Position numbers and translations under genes: made by a program. Positions 8,786 to 15,278 of a DNA stretch of 17,887 nt are shown here, piece after piece. Position 1 is the stretch's first letter; each line of letters starts with the position of its first letter. The DNA comes from an uncultured Saprospiraceae bacterium (lineage in GTDB: Bacteria; Bacteroidota; Bacteroidia; Chitinophagales; Saprospiraceae). Below the pieces are notes generated by a model. It ran no database searches and was not told the origin of the DNA. It saw only the letters and a list, made by a program, of their open reading frames with translations. The DNA is taken from NCBI GenBank assembly GCA_937973565.1, contig CALJKQ010000002.1, forward strand, positions 1 to 17,887. The letters run 5' to 3'.

Positions 8786-10048
8786 TTATTGATTTATATG
8801 CTTAGGAATGGTAATTTCTACGGTTGTGCCTACTCCAAATTCACTGTTGATATCGATGGAGGCAGAAAGCAATTCGCAATAGCGTTTCACGATGTTGAGA
8901 CCCAGTCCCGTACCCTGGATATTACCCACATTGGTAGCCCGGAAAAAGCGGGTAAACAAGTGTTTTTGATCTTCACCGGGAATACCAATGCCTTTGTCAA
9001 TTACTGCTATGGATATTTTATCGTTATGGTGCGTAACCCGAATTTGAATATCTTCTTCAGAGTACTTTACGGCATTGGAAACAATGTTAAACAGAATATT
9101 TTTCAGGATATTCCTGTCTGTATTCAATTCGATATTCATTTGATGGTCGAAACGCAGTTCTTGCCCATTTTTTTTGATGCCCGACAAGTCTTCAGCAATT
9201 TCCTCCAGCAATTCAGCCAAAGAAAAGGATTCGACCATGATGTTTACCCTACCCTCTTCGAGTTTGCTGAGTGAGAGAAAATCGTTGAGTAAGCCGGTGA
9301 GGTGATTGACGGCATTTTTAATTTTGCCGATGTGTTTTTCCCTGTTGCTTTGTTCTTCTTCCTTGTTGTATTTGAGGATGATGGAAGCAGATGACAGGAT
9401 AGTGGCCAGTGGAGTTCTAAACTCATGAGATGCGGTGGATACAAACCTGGATTTCAATTCGTTGAGTTCCTTTTCTGAAGACAGCGCTTTTTGCAATTGC
9501 TCTTCTTTGGACCTCAATTGCAGTTCCGCCTCTACCCTTTCCTTTACTTCTTTTTTAAGTTTGGTATTGGTTGACAGCAGCTGGTTGACCACTTTTTCTA
9601 CCTGGTAGGTCCGCTCAACGACTCTTTTATCCAATTCCTTATTGAGGTTGGCGAGTTCATCGTATGCCTTGCGAATTTCCCTTAAATCGTGGATAATACC
9701 GGTAAAGATGATCCGGTCATTCAAAATTACCTCTGAAACCGCCAGCCGCACCGGTATATGATCTCCATTCTTGTGTTTGGCTAAAACTTCCCTGCCAATG
9801 CCTATGATTTTGGCATGTCGGGTGGTCAGGTATCTGTCCATATAGGTATCATGATGGCTGGCATCGTGTGCATTCATCAAAATACTCACATTTTGACCTA
9901 TTACCTCGTCTCGACTGTAACCCAAAAGTTTCTCAGCCGCCTGGTTTAGGTTCAGAATTCTACCCCGGGAATCAATGATGATAATGCTATCAACCGCTGT
10001 TTCGAGGACAGATTCAAACAATAATCTTAAATCAAAGTCATTTACCAT
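8786..10048 (-). CDS. FixL-like PAS sensor histidine kinase, probable heme-based oxygen sensor
   Basis: With the start at 10048 (MVNDFDLRLL) the protein has 420 residues; a start at 10093 would add 15 hydrophobic, AT-rich-coded residues and is less likely. The PAS domain (about 8-125) closely follows FixL: GYSRDEVIGQNVSILM, HHDTYMDRYLTT, IIGIGREV, NGDHIPVRLAVSE and FTGIIHDL. H66 and R86 lie 20 residues apart, as do the proximal heme histidine H200 and the ligand-binding arginine R220 of Bradyrhizobium FixL. A long coiled coil (about 125-200) leads to the HisKA phospho-acceptor H208 (STASHEFRTPL) and a complete HATPase domain: N325, DKGIGIP 351-357, GTGLGL 379-384. No transmembrane segment is evident, so it is probably cytosolic. 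Heme binding is inferred from the motif. Confidence 0.9.
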   Translation of the reverse strand: MVNDFDLRLLFESVLETAVDSIIIIDSRGRILNLNQAAEKLLGYSRDEVIGQNVSILMNAHDASHHDTYMDRYLTTRHAKIIGIGREVLAKHKNGDHIPVRLAVSEVILNDRIIFTGIIHDLREIRKAYDELANLNKELDKRVVERTYQVEKVVNQLLSTNTKLKKEVKERVEAELQLRSKEEQLQKALSSEKELNELKSRFVSTASHEFRTPLATILSSASIILKYNKEEEQSNREKHIGKIKNAVNHLTGLLNDFLSLSKLEEGRVNIMVESFSLAELLEEIAEDLSGIKKNGQELRFDHQMNIELNTDRNILKNILFNIVSNAVKYSEEDIQIRVTHHNDKISIAVIDKGIGIPGEDQKHLFTRFFRATNVGNIQGTGLGLNIVKRYCELLSASIDINSEFGVGTTVEITIPKHINQ

Positions 10049-10060
10049 ATAAAAACAAAA

Positions 10061-10090
10061 TAAAATTAGGCAAAATGGCTTTATAACAAA
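10061..10090 (-). promoter_or_regulatory. Candidate promoter for the kinase-regulator operon
   Basis: Read on the minus strand, TTTG (10090-10087) is followed after 18 nt by TAATTTTA (10068-10061). This is close to the Bacteroidota TTTG / TAnnTTTG arrangement, and the -7-like box lies 11-12 nt before the kinase ATG at 10048. One base of the -7 box deviates. Confidence 0.35.
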
Positions 10091-10113
10091 CAATATTTAA
10101 ATCAGTTTTAGAC

Positions 10114-10127
10114 ATGACTTCGGTCAT
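10114..10127. promoter_or_regulatory. Palindrome ATGAC-TTCG-GTCAT, candidate CRP/FNR-type operator or hairpin
   Basis: A perfect 5+4+5 inverted repeat lies in the divergent region between the kinase and CBS genes. The geometry equals that of FNR/FixK boxes (TTGAT-N4-ATCAA), with TGAC/GTCA half-sites. The centre also makes a C(UUCG)G tetraloop hairpin in RNA. If the CBS gene starts at 10177 the site lies 50 bp upstream of it. Confidence 0.4.
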
Positions 10128-10176
10128 TTATACGCCATCAGAGTTTCCCGATCTTGCATCAAAAATAAGCATTATT

Positions 10177-10614
10177 ATGAATTTATTAGCACCGGTTTCC
10201 ACCATTATGACCAAAAACCCGATCACCATTGAGCCTGAAGACACGCTTCAAACGGCTCAGGAAATTTTTGAAAAATACCACATCCACCACATTCCGGTAG
10301 TGTATGAAGGAGAATTGGTAGGTATGCTCAGCAAGTCGGATTTTTCATTCTTCAAAAGAGGATTTAATGATGACGCATTTGACAACATTTTGGTTGATGT
10401 AAAGCTCAACAATTACAAAGTTAAGTCCATTATGATCAAAGGACTTGGCAAATTGGATGTTGACGACAGGATTAACGTAGCCCTTGAAGTATTTAAGAAG
10501 AACCTTCTCCATGCCCTTCCGGTAATGGAAAATGGCAGAATTGTAGGCATTATCACTACCCACGACATCATTAAAAACCTCGCTGCAGACAACTCAGCTG
10601 TCAACGAGTATTAA
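10177..10614 (+). CDS. Tandem CBS-domain protein
   Basis: From MNLLAPVSTIMTKNPI the protein has 145 residues and consists of a CBS pair (Bateman module). CBS1 covers about residues 5-65 (TIMTKNPITIEPEDTL...HHIPVVYEGELVGMLSKSD) and CBS2 about 82-140 (IMIKGLGKLDVDDRI...HALPVMENGRIVGIITTHDII). CBS pairs usually bind adenosine nucleotides as energy sensors. An in-frame ATG at 10114 would add 21 residues; I prefer 10177 because the domain begins there and a palindromic operator-like site overlaps 10114. The gene is divergent from the FixL-like kinase and 17 bp upstream of the universal stress gene, so it is probably co-transcribed with that gene and a candidate target of the CRP-type regulator. 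Confidence 0.88.
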   Translation: MNLLAPVSTIMTKNPITIEPEDTLQTAQEIFEKYHIHHIPVVYEGELVGMLSKSDFSFFKRGFNDDAFDNILVDVKLNNYKVKSIMIKGLGKLDVDDRINVALEVFKKNLLHALPVMENGRIVGIITTHDIIKNLAADNSAVNEY

Positions 10615-10631
10615 AATTCACAAAGCCAGCT

Positions 10632-11642
10632 ATGGTAGAGCTAAAATTATATGGAACAGGTACCTCCGGTTATCAGTTTTTGAAAAAAAGTCTGGTCGAT
10701 TTTCTCGAATTCAACAGGCTGGATTTCAAGATTGAAGAGGTCAATGATGTGGCCCGGTTTATATCGGACAACATCAATTCTGTGCCATCGGTTGCCATCA
10801 ATGGCGATCAGCCCATTGAAATGTCCAAAGAAGGGGATTTTAAAATGGGTATCATCAAAATCTACCACCGCATAGCCGGTTTGTACGGCAAGGATCAGAT
10901 GAGGAAAATATTGGTGCCCACCGATTTTTCTTCATCTGCTTCCACTGCCCTCCATTTCGCCAAAATCTTTTGCAGGCAGAAGTATTACATGCTGGATCTG
11001 CTCCATGTGCATCATCCCTCTTACATAGAAATTGCCAAACATCCTTTCGATGAGGATCACAGTCTGGAGGATAAAACCGAGCTACTCGAAAAAACAGCCC
11101 GTGTCGCTGAGACTGATTTTGTAGGTGATTTGCTGGGCTCTACCCCTATTGTACCTGTAATAAAAGAAGGACTCGCCGGTGACGTGATTACCGATATATC
11201 AGGACAATATGAGTTCATTATTATGGGCAGTCACGGTGCCAGTAACCTCTTTGAGAGTCTGCTGGGTTCAGTATCTCACACAGTCGCCAGCGAAAGCCAA
11301 TGTCCTGTGATCCTGGTACCTCCGGGCGTAGAATTCTACAAACTATCACACATTTGCATCATAGGCAATCGCCCTCGCAAAGACATCACCCAGGAAGTAC
11401 AAGAGGCCTTCCCTCATGTCAATGTCACCCGCTTCGAAAACCAGCCTTTGGTTCTTGCCGGCGGACACACGGACATCCACCCAATAGATGACATCGACCA
11501 CAACATCGAACAGGAAGACACCTATTTTATTACCAGCATGGATTGCTACAAACACGCCCGTGCCATTGGTGACCACACTTCACTGGAACCCATCTACCAC
11601 AAGATTCAAGCCAAAGGAAGGCCGTTGATTGTTTGGCCTTAG
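10632..11642 (+). CDS. Universal stress protein (UspA) with N-terminal thioredoxin-like domain
   Basis: The 336-residue protein begins with about 85 residues of thioredoxin/glutaredoxin-like pattern (VELKLYGTGTSGYQFLKKS, a central EEVNDV strand, then VPSVAINGD with a cis-proline-type VP). Where redox relatives have CxxC, this one has TSGY, so it cannot do disulfide chemistry. A UspA domain (about 90-232) follows: MRKILVPTDFSSSASTALHFA opens it, and GSHG at 199-202 with GS at 212-213 forms the G-x2-G-x9-G-S nucleotide-binding motif of ATP-binding Usp proteins. The last about 100 residues (LSHICIIGNRPRKD...) may be a second degenerate Usp half but lack the glycine motif. It is 17 bp downstream of the CBS gene, a typical stress or low-oxygen pairing. 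Confidence 0.85.
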   Translation: MVELKLYGTGTSGYQFLKKSLVDFLEFNRLDFKIEEVNDVARFISDNINSVPSVAINGDQPIEMSKEGDFKMGIIKIYHRIAGLYGKDQMRKILVPTDFSSSASTALHFAKIFCRQKYYMLDLLHVHHPSYIEIAKHPFDEDHSLEDKTELLEKTARVAETDFVGDLLGSTPIVPVIKEGLAGDVITDISGQYEFIIMGSHGASNLFESLLGSVSHTVASESQCPVILVPPGVEFYKLSHICIIGNRPRKDITQEVQEAFPHVNVTRFENQPLVLAGGHTDIHPIDDIDHNIEQEDTYFITSMDCYKHARAIGDHTSLEPIYHKIQAKGRPLIVWP

Positions 11643-11648
11643 GACCGC

Positions 11649-11756
11649 GGAGCATCGGAGCATCGGAGCATCGGAGCATCGGAGCATCGGAGCATCGGAG
11701 CATCGGGTAACGGAGCATCGGCAATCGGGCATCGGAGCATCGGGCATCGGGGCATC
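11649..11756. repeat. 8-bp tandem repeat (GGAGCATC)n
   Basis: Seven perfect GGAGCATC units run from 11649 to 11704. Seven more units of 7-8 bp follow to 11756: GGGTAAC, GGAGCATC, GGCAATC, GGGCATC, GGAGCATC, GGGCATC and GGGGCATC. The array begins 7 bp after the universal stress gene stop. An 8-bp unit shifts frame at each repeat, so open frames across it are not genes. Confidence 0.93.
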
Positions 11757-11763
11757 CGGGGAT

Positions 11764-11965
11764 ATGTTCAAATGGTGGGGTTCGCTTTGCTCACCCCTAT
11801 GTTCAAATTTTTCGAATACGGCTTATATTATTACCAATCCCCCCCTAAACAGTATTGAGACGACGTATCTCATCATAATAACAAATCCCAATTCATTTGA
11901 ACATAAAGGCGAACACCTTTCGCCGCAACATGTAGCCGAACGAAATGAGGCGTACCATGTGAACA
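11764..11965 (+). repeat. Interspersed structured element, copy B (short form)
   Basis: It starts with ATGTTCAAATGG and ends with CATGTGAACA. It shares the ACAAATCCCAATT..TTTGAACAT block, the hairpin GGCGAA/TTCGCC followed by GCAAC, and TAGCCGAACGAA with TGAGGCGTA, with the copy at 14980-15233. The left hairpin (GGGGT/ACCCC) sits between two ATGTTCAAA motifs. The core holds a TGAGA/TCTCA stem. No coding frame fits it. Confidence 0.75.
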
Positions 11966-12004
11966 AGTTCTTTTGAAATTGGTAAACTTCCCAAGAAGGT
12001 AAAA

Positions 12005-12034
12005 TCCCAACGCCGTGGGCGTGGCAGGATGATA
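12005..12034 (+). repeat. Solitary copy of the hairpin repeat also arrayed at 15279-15575
   Basis: TCCCAACGCC-GTG-GGCGTGGCAGGATGATA matches the 15.3-15.6 kb unit core nearly base for base. It keeps a perfect 5-bp stem (ACGCC/GGCGT). The following palindrome begins one base later. Confidence 0.8.
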
Positions 12035-12140
12035 GCCGGCGGCATGGCCGCCGGCGAAGTTTGAAGACAAAATCGTTTTGGCGGCATTTTTGTTCCTGCA
12101 ACGCGAGCGATGTAGGCATCAAAAATGATGACAAAACTTC
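12035..12140. repeat. GC-rich palindrome followed by a long imperfect stem-loop
   Basis: Positions 12035-12055 form a 9-bp inverted repeat, GCCGGCGGC-ATG-GCCGCCGGC. Directly after it, GAAGTTT (12056-12062) pairs with AAACTTC (12134-12140), CATTTTTG (12085-12092) pairs with CAAAAATG (12120-12127), and CCTGCA/TGTAGG close the inner loop with a wobble. This extended structure lies between element copies B and C and has no credible gene. Confidence 0.7.
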
Positions 12141-12180
12141 ATGACAAAGCAAGAGGTAGGGGAAGCCCCTTCCGGGATGC

Positions 12181-12385
12181 ATGTTCATATTTTCATATGG
12201 TATCCCTACATCAGCAAACTGACGTAGGGACTATGTTCAAATCATTTTGGGAAATCTCGTTTTTATGTGCAATCCCTCCTAAGTTTAATTGCGAGGGAAT
12301 TTCTCTTTATAAAAATAACCTCCAAACTATAAGAATATCGGCGAACGGCAGTTTGCCGCAACGTGTTCCCGAACGGCAGTTCGGC
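12181..12385 (+). repeat. Interspersed structured element, copy C (right end degenerate)
   Basis: It begins with ATGTTCATAT. The left hairpin at 12203-12230 has a 7-bp outer stem (TCCCTAC/GTAGGGA) and a 4-bp inner stem (TCAG/CTGA) around CAAA, followed by CTATGTTCAA as in the 14980 copy. The core includes TCCCTC/GAGGGA. The right hairpin is GGCGAAC-GGCA-GTTTGCC followed by GCAACG. The terminal TGAACAT is missing and replaced by a second hairpin (CCGAAC/GTTCGG), so this copy looks decayed or rearranged at that end. Confidence 0.68.
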
Positions 12386-12425
12386 GTAGCTGACGCAGCC
12401 GATGGGCAGTGGTGATCTGCATTAG

Positions 12426-12476
12426 ACCCATCTTCAAAAAAAAACATTAACTTTATTACCAATTAAACCGATGGGT
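12426..12476 (+). promoter_or_regulatory. Inverted repeat bracketing the mlaE leader
   Basis: ACCCATC (12426-12432) is complementary to GATGGGT (12470-12476), which ends two bases before the mlaE ATG. The A-rich leader between them would form the loop. It could occlude the start region of the transcript. This is inference from pairing alone. Confidence 0.35.
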
Positions 12477-12478
12477 GC

Positions 12479-13231
12479 ATGAAATCCATTTTGATAGAGA
12501 TTGGAGAACTCTCCTACTTTGCGGGCAGGTTTTTCAGGGAGGTTGGGAAACGGCCCTTTGAGTATAAAGAGTTTTTGCGCCAGTGCTACAATATGGGCAA
12601 TCGTTCTTTGTTGCTCGTAGGCATTACCGGTTTTATCATTGGTCTTGTGTTTACGCTGCAATCCCGGCCTACGCTACAGGAATTCGGGGCGGTATCGTGG
12701 ATGCCTTCAATGGTGGGTATTTCCATCATCCGGGAAATTGGTCCGATCATCACCGCGCTGATCTGTGCAGGTAGGATTGGATCGGGCATTGGTGCAGAAC
12801 TGGGTTCCATGCGGGTGACCGAGCAAATCGACGCTATGGAAGTTTCGGGAACCAATCCATTTAAGTATTTGGTGGTAACCCGGATTTTGGCGACCACACT
12901 CATGTTGCCGATATTGGTGGTGTTGAGTGATGCCATTGCTTTGTACGGCTCTTATCTGGTTGAAAACCTGAAGGGAGATGTATCCTTTCAATTGTATTTC
13001 AACGAAGTGTTTGGATCGCTGGAATTTGGAGATATAATACCTTCTACCGTCAAGTCTTTTTTCTTTGGCTTTGCCATAGGTGTGGTGGGATGTTTCAAGG
13101 GCTACACATGTGGCAAAGGTACAGAGGGAGTAGGCAGGGCAGCGAATGCTGCAGTAGTATATACGAGTATGGTATTGTTTATTCTTGACTTTTTAGCGGT
13201 ACTGGTATCTGATATCTTTTACGACTTGTAA
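12479..13231 (+). CDS. mlaE: MlaE-family lipid transport ABC permease
   Basis: This 250-residue integral inner-membrane permease is of the MlaE/YrbE family, which moves phospholipids between inner and outer membranes. Family features include the amphipathic N-terminus, GITGFIIGLVFTLQSRPTLQEFGA, SIIREIGPIITALICAGRIGSGIGAELGSM, the EQIDAMEVSGTNPFKYLVVTRI coupling region and a C-terminal FGFAIGVVGCFKGY segment. Five to six membrane segments are visible. It is the first gene of an E-F-D operon, with the ATPase starting one base after its stop. The start at 12479 follows an A-rich leader without a Shine-Dalgarno sequence, as is usual in Bacteroidota. Confidence 0.93.
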   Translation: MKSILIEIGELSYFAGRFFREVGKRPFEYKEFLRQCYNMGNRSLLLVGITGFIIGLVFTLQSRPTLQEFGAVSWMPSMVGISIIREIGPIITALICAGRIGSGIGAELGSMRVTEQIDAMEVSGTNPFKYLVVTRILATTLMLPILVVLSDAIALYGSYLVENLKGDVSFQLYFNEVFGSLEFGDIIPSTVKSFFFGFAIGVVGCFKGYTCGKGTEGVGRAANAAVVYTSMVLFILDFLAVLVSDIFYDL

Positions 13232-13232
13232 A

Positions 13233-13982
13233 ATGGAAGATCTGAGTATAAAAAAACCGGTTATCACGATACGAAATCTGTATAAAAGATTCGGAGACAA
13301 TGCCGTGCTCAATGGCTTTGACATGGATTTGTTCGAAGGTGAAAACCTGGTGATCATGGGCAAGTCGGGTTCAGGGAAGTCGGTAATGATCAAATGCCTG
13401 ATCGGACTGGAAGAACACGACAGTGGTACCATCAACGTCATGGGCAAAGACATTGACGATCTGGAGGCAGAAGAACTCGATGAACTCAGAACAGAGATCG
13501 GCTTTCTCTTTCAGGGCAGTGCCTTGTACGATAGTATGTCGGTGCGGGAAAACCTGGAATTTCCGTTGAGGAGACACACCAAAAAGTTTGGTGTTATCAA
13601 AGACGCAGAACCATTGGTGATGGAGGCCCTGGAAAGTGTAGGCCTTGCCAAAGCCATTGACCTCATGCCCGATGAATTGTCGGGCGGTATGAAAAGGAGG
13701 ATAGCCCTGGCCAGAACCCTGATATTAAAACCCAGCATCATCTTGTACGATGAACCTACCACAGGGCTAGACCCCATTACCTCCAAAGAAATAGTGCAGC
13801 TGATGCAGAAAGTACAACAGCAATACAAGACATCGTCCATCATCATTACCCATGATGTAGACTGCGCCCGCGCCATTGCCAACAGGATGATTCTATTGAT
13901 CGATGGAAAGAATTATGCCGAAGGAAGTTTCGATACTTTAAGGAAAAACCATGATCCCAAAATACAAGCCTTTTTCAAATGA
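13233..13982 (+). CDS. mlaF: MlaF-family lipid transport ABC ATPase
   Basis: This 249-residue ABC ATPase is the energizing partner of the MlaE permease. Walker A is GKSGSGKS at 43-50, the Q-loop is Q94, the signature LSGGMKRR is at 149-156, Walker B with catalytic E174 lies in LYDEPTTGLD, and the switch histidine is H207 (ITHDVD). GGMKRR in place of GGQ is typical of the MlaF/Ttg2A group. It overlaps the next gene by four bases (ATGA), indicating translational coupling. Confidence 0.94.
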   Translation: MEDLSIKKPVITIRNLYKRFGDNAVLNGFDMDLFEGENLVIMGKSGSGKSVMIKCLIGLEEHDSGTINVMGKDIDDLEAEELDELRTEIGFLFQGSALYDSMSVRENLEFPLRRHTKKFGVIKDAEPLVMEALESVGLAKAIDLMPDELSGGMKRRIALARTLILKPSIILYDEPTTGLDPITSKEIVQLMQKVQQQYKTSSIIITHDVDCARAIANRMILLIDGKNYAEGSFDTLRKNHDPKIQAFFK

Positions 13983-14977
13983 AAACGCACGATAAAACAG
14001 CAGGAGAAAAACTAAAACTCGGCATCTTTGTGATTGCGGGTCTTGTTTTATTTATCATTGGTGTCTACCTCATTGGCAACCAACAGAGTATGTTTGGCAG
14101 CACCATCAGGCTCTATGCCAGTTTTCAAAATATCAATGGCCTGAAGACCGGCAACAATGTCAGGTTTTCAGGATTGAACATCGGTACGGTCAAGTCCATC
14201 AGCATGCTCAACGACTCCATCATCGTGGTGGGCATGGCCATCGATCAAAAATCGTCACATCACATTCACACGGGAGCTACAGCCGCCATAAGTACCGACG
14301 GATTGGTAGGCAATATGATCATCAACATCATAGCCGGAAAAAATGGTGGTACTGCCATCGCAGAGGGAGACACTCTGCTCTCTTTTCGCAAACTCAGCAC
14401 GGATGAGATGCTTTCCACCCTCAATGTTACCAATGAAAACGCGGCCATGCTCACTGCGGATTTACTCAAAATCACCCGAGCCATCAACGCCGGAGAAGGT
14501 CCATTTTCTACGCTGATCAAAGACAAAGCTGCCGCTGAAGACATAAGTCTTACCCTGCGCAATATTCACCAAACCTCTGCTGCTGCCCTCAGGATCATGC
14601 AACACACCGATCAGCTCATTTTATCCCTCAATGATAAAAACGGGTTGGCAGGTCTGGCCAAAGACTCCCTCACCGCCAACCACATCCGCAGCGTAGCAGT
14701 CAATCTGGACAAGACCAGTGCTCACCTCAATGAAGTCGTTGCAGATCTGCAATCAACCATCAATGAGATCAGGCATGGAAAGGGAACCCTCAACTATTTA
14801 GTCAACGACACCACCCTGGCCATCAAAGTAGATACTACCATGGGCAAGCTGGACTTGACCCTGGATCAACTCCATCAAGCGGGTATCAAACTCAATGAAA
14901 ATCTGGAGGCCCTCAAACACAATTTTTTATTCAGGGGATACTTCAAGAAACTGGAGAAGGAGAAGGCGAAGAAGTGA
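13979..14977 (+). CDS. mlaD: MlaD-family (MCE domain) lipid-binding protein
   Basis: The 332-residue protein has one N-terminal membrane anchor (about residues 13-32), a periplasmic MCE domain (about 40-118) with the typical FQNINGLKTGNNVRFSGLNIGTV and STDGLVGNMIINI blocks, and a helical C-terminal part (about 140-325) that is long compared with E. coli MlaD. MCE proteins form hexameric rings that carry lipids, docked on MlaE-MlaF. The start overlaps the mlaF stop (ATGA). No mlaB or mlaC follows; a structured repeat element begins 2 bp after the stop. Confidence 0.92.
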   Translation: MKTHDKTAGEKLKLGIFVIAGLVLFIIGVYLIGNQQSMFGSTIRLYASFQNINGLKTGNNVRFSGLNIGTVKSISMLNDSIIVVGMAIDQKSSHHIHTGATAAISTDGLVGNMIINIIAGKNGGTAIAEGDTLLSFRKLSTDEMLSTLNVTNENAAMLTADLLKITRAINAGEGPFSTLIKDKAAAEDISLTLRNIHQTSAAALRIMQHTDQLILSLNDKNGLAGLAKDSLTANHIRSVAVNLDKTSAHLNEVVADLQSTINEIRHGKGTLNYLVNDTTLAIKVDTTMGKLDLTLDQLHQAGIKLNENLEALKHNFLFRGYFKKLEKEKAKK

Positions 14978-14979
14978 AC

Positions 14980-15233
14980 ATGTTCATATTCTTGTGCCGA
15001 TAAAACGCAGTTTTGGTCGGTATTCATATGTTGCCCCTTCATCAGTAAACTGCTGCAGGGGCTATGTTCACATCATTTCGGATTCTTTTGTTTGTATGAG
15101 TGATTCCTCTTATGCTGAATTGTGAGAACATATCTCGTTTCAAAAACAAATCCCAATTTATTTGAACATGGAGGCGAACGGCCGTTCGCCGCAACGACTA
15201 GCCGAACGAAGTGAGGCGTAATCATGTGAACAT
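14980..15233 (+). repeat. Interspersed structured element, copy D (most complete)
   Basis: Borders are ATGTTCATAT at the left and CATGTGAACAT at the right. Ordered structures are: a CCGA/TCGG plus AAAAC/GTTTT hairpin; GCCCCT/AGGGGC at 15033-15062 enclosing CAG-TAAA-CTG; an inner ATGTTCA; an imperfect core palindrome; TTTGAACATGG; and the perfect 18-bp palindrome GGCGAACGGCCGTTCGCC at 15173-15190, followed by GCAAC and TAGCCGAACGAAGTGAGGCG. The reverse complement of 1983-2232 has the same order. No coding frame or transposase is present in it. Confidence 0.78.
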
Positions 15234-15278
15234 GGCATTGTCCTTTAATCCTATTGACAACTTTCCTAAGAATGCTAA

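Noticed and set aside
10132..10155. Second FNR-type box near GATCTTGCATCAA in the CBS gene 5' region
   Set aside because: The half-sites are one base too far apart and the left half is degenerate, so it does not fit the 5-4-5 spacing.
11530..11976. Overlapping open frames across the octamer array on both strands
   Set aside because: Their proteins are direct translations of GGAGCATC (SDAPMLRC-type or EHRSIGAS-type repeats) or of the structured elements; they lack start context and any family resemblance.
12125..12415. 96-codon frame through element copy C
   Set aside because: It is encoded entirely by hairpin-forming repeat sequence and resembles no protein; the same region in other copies does not keep a frame.
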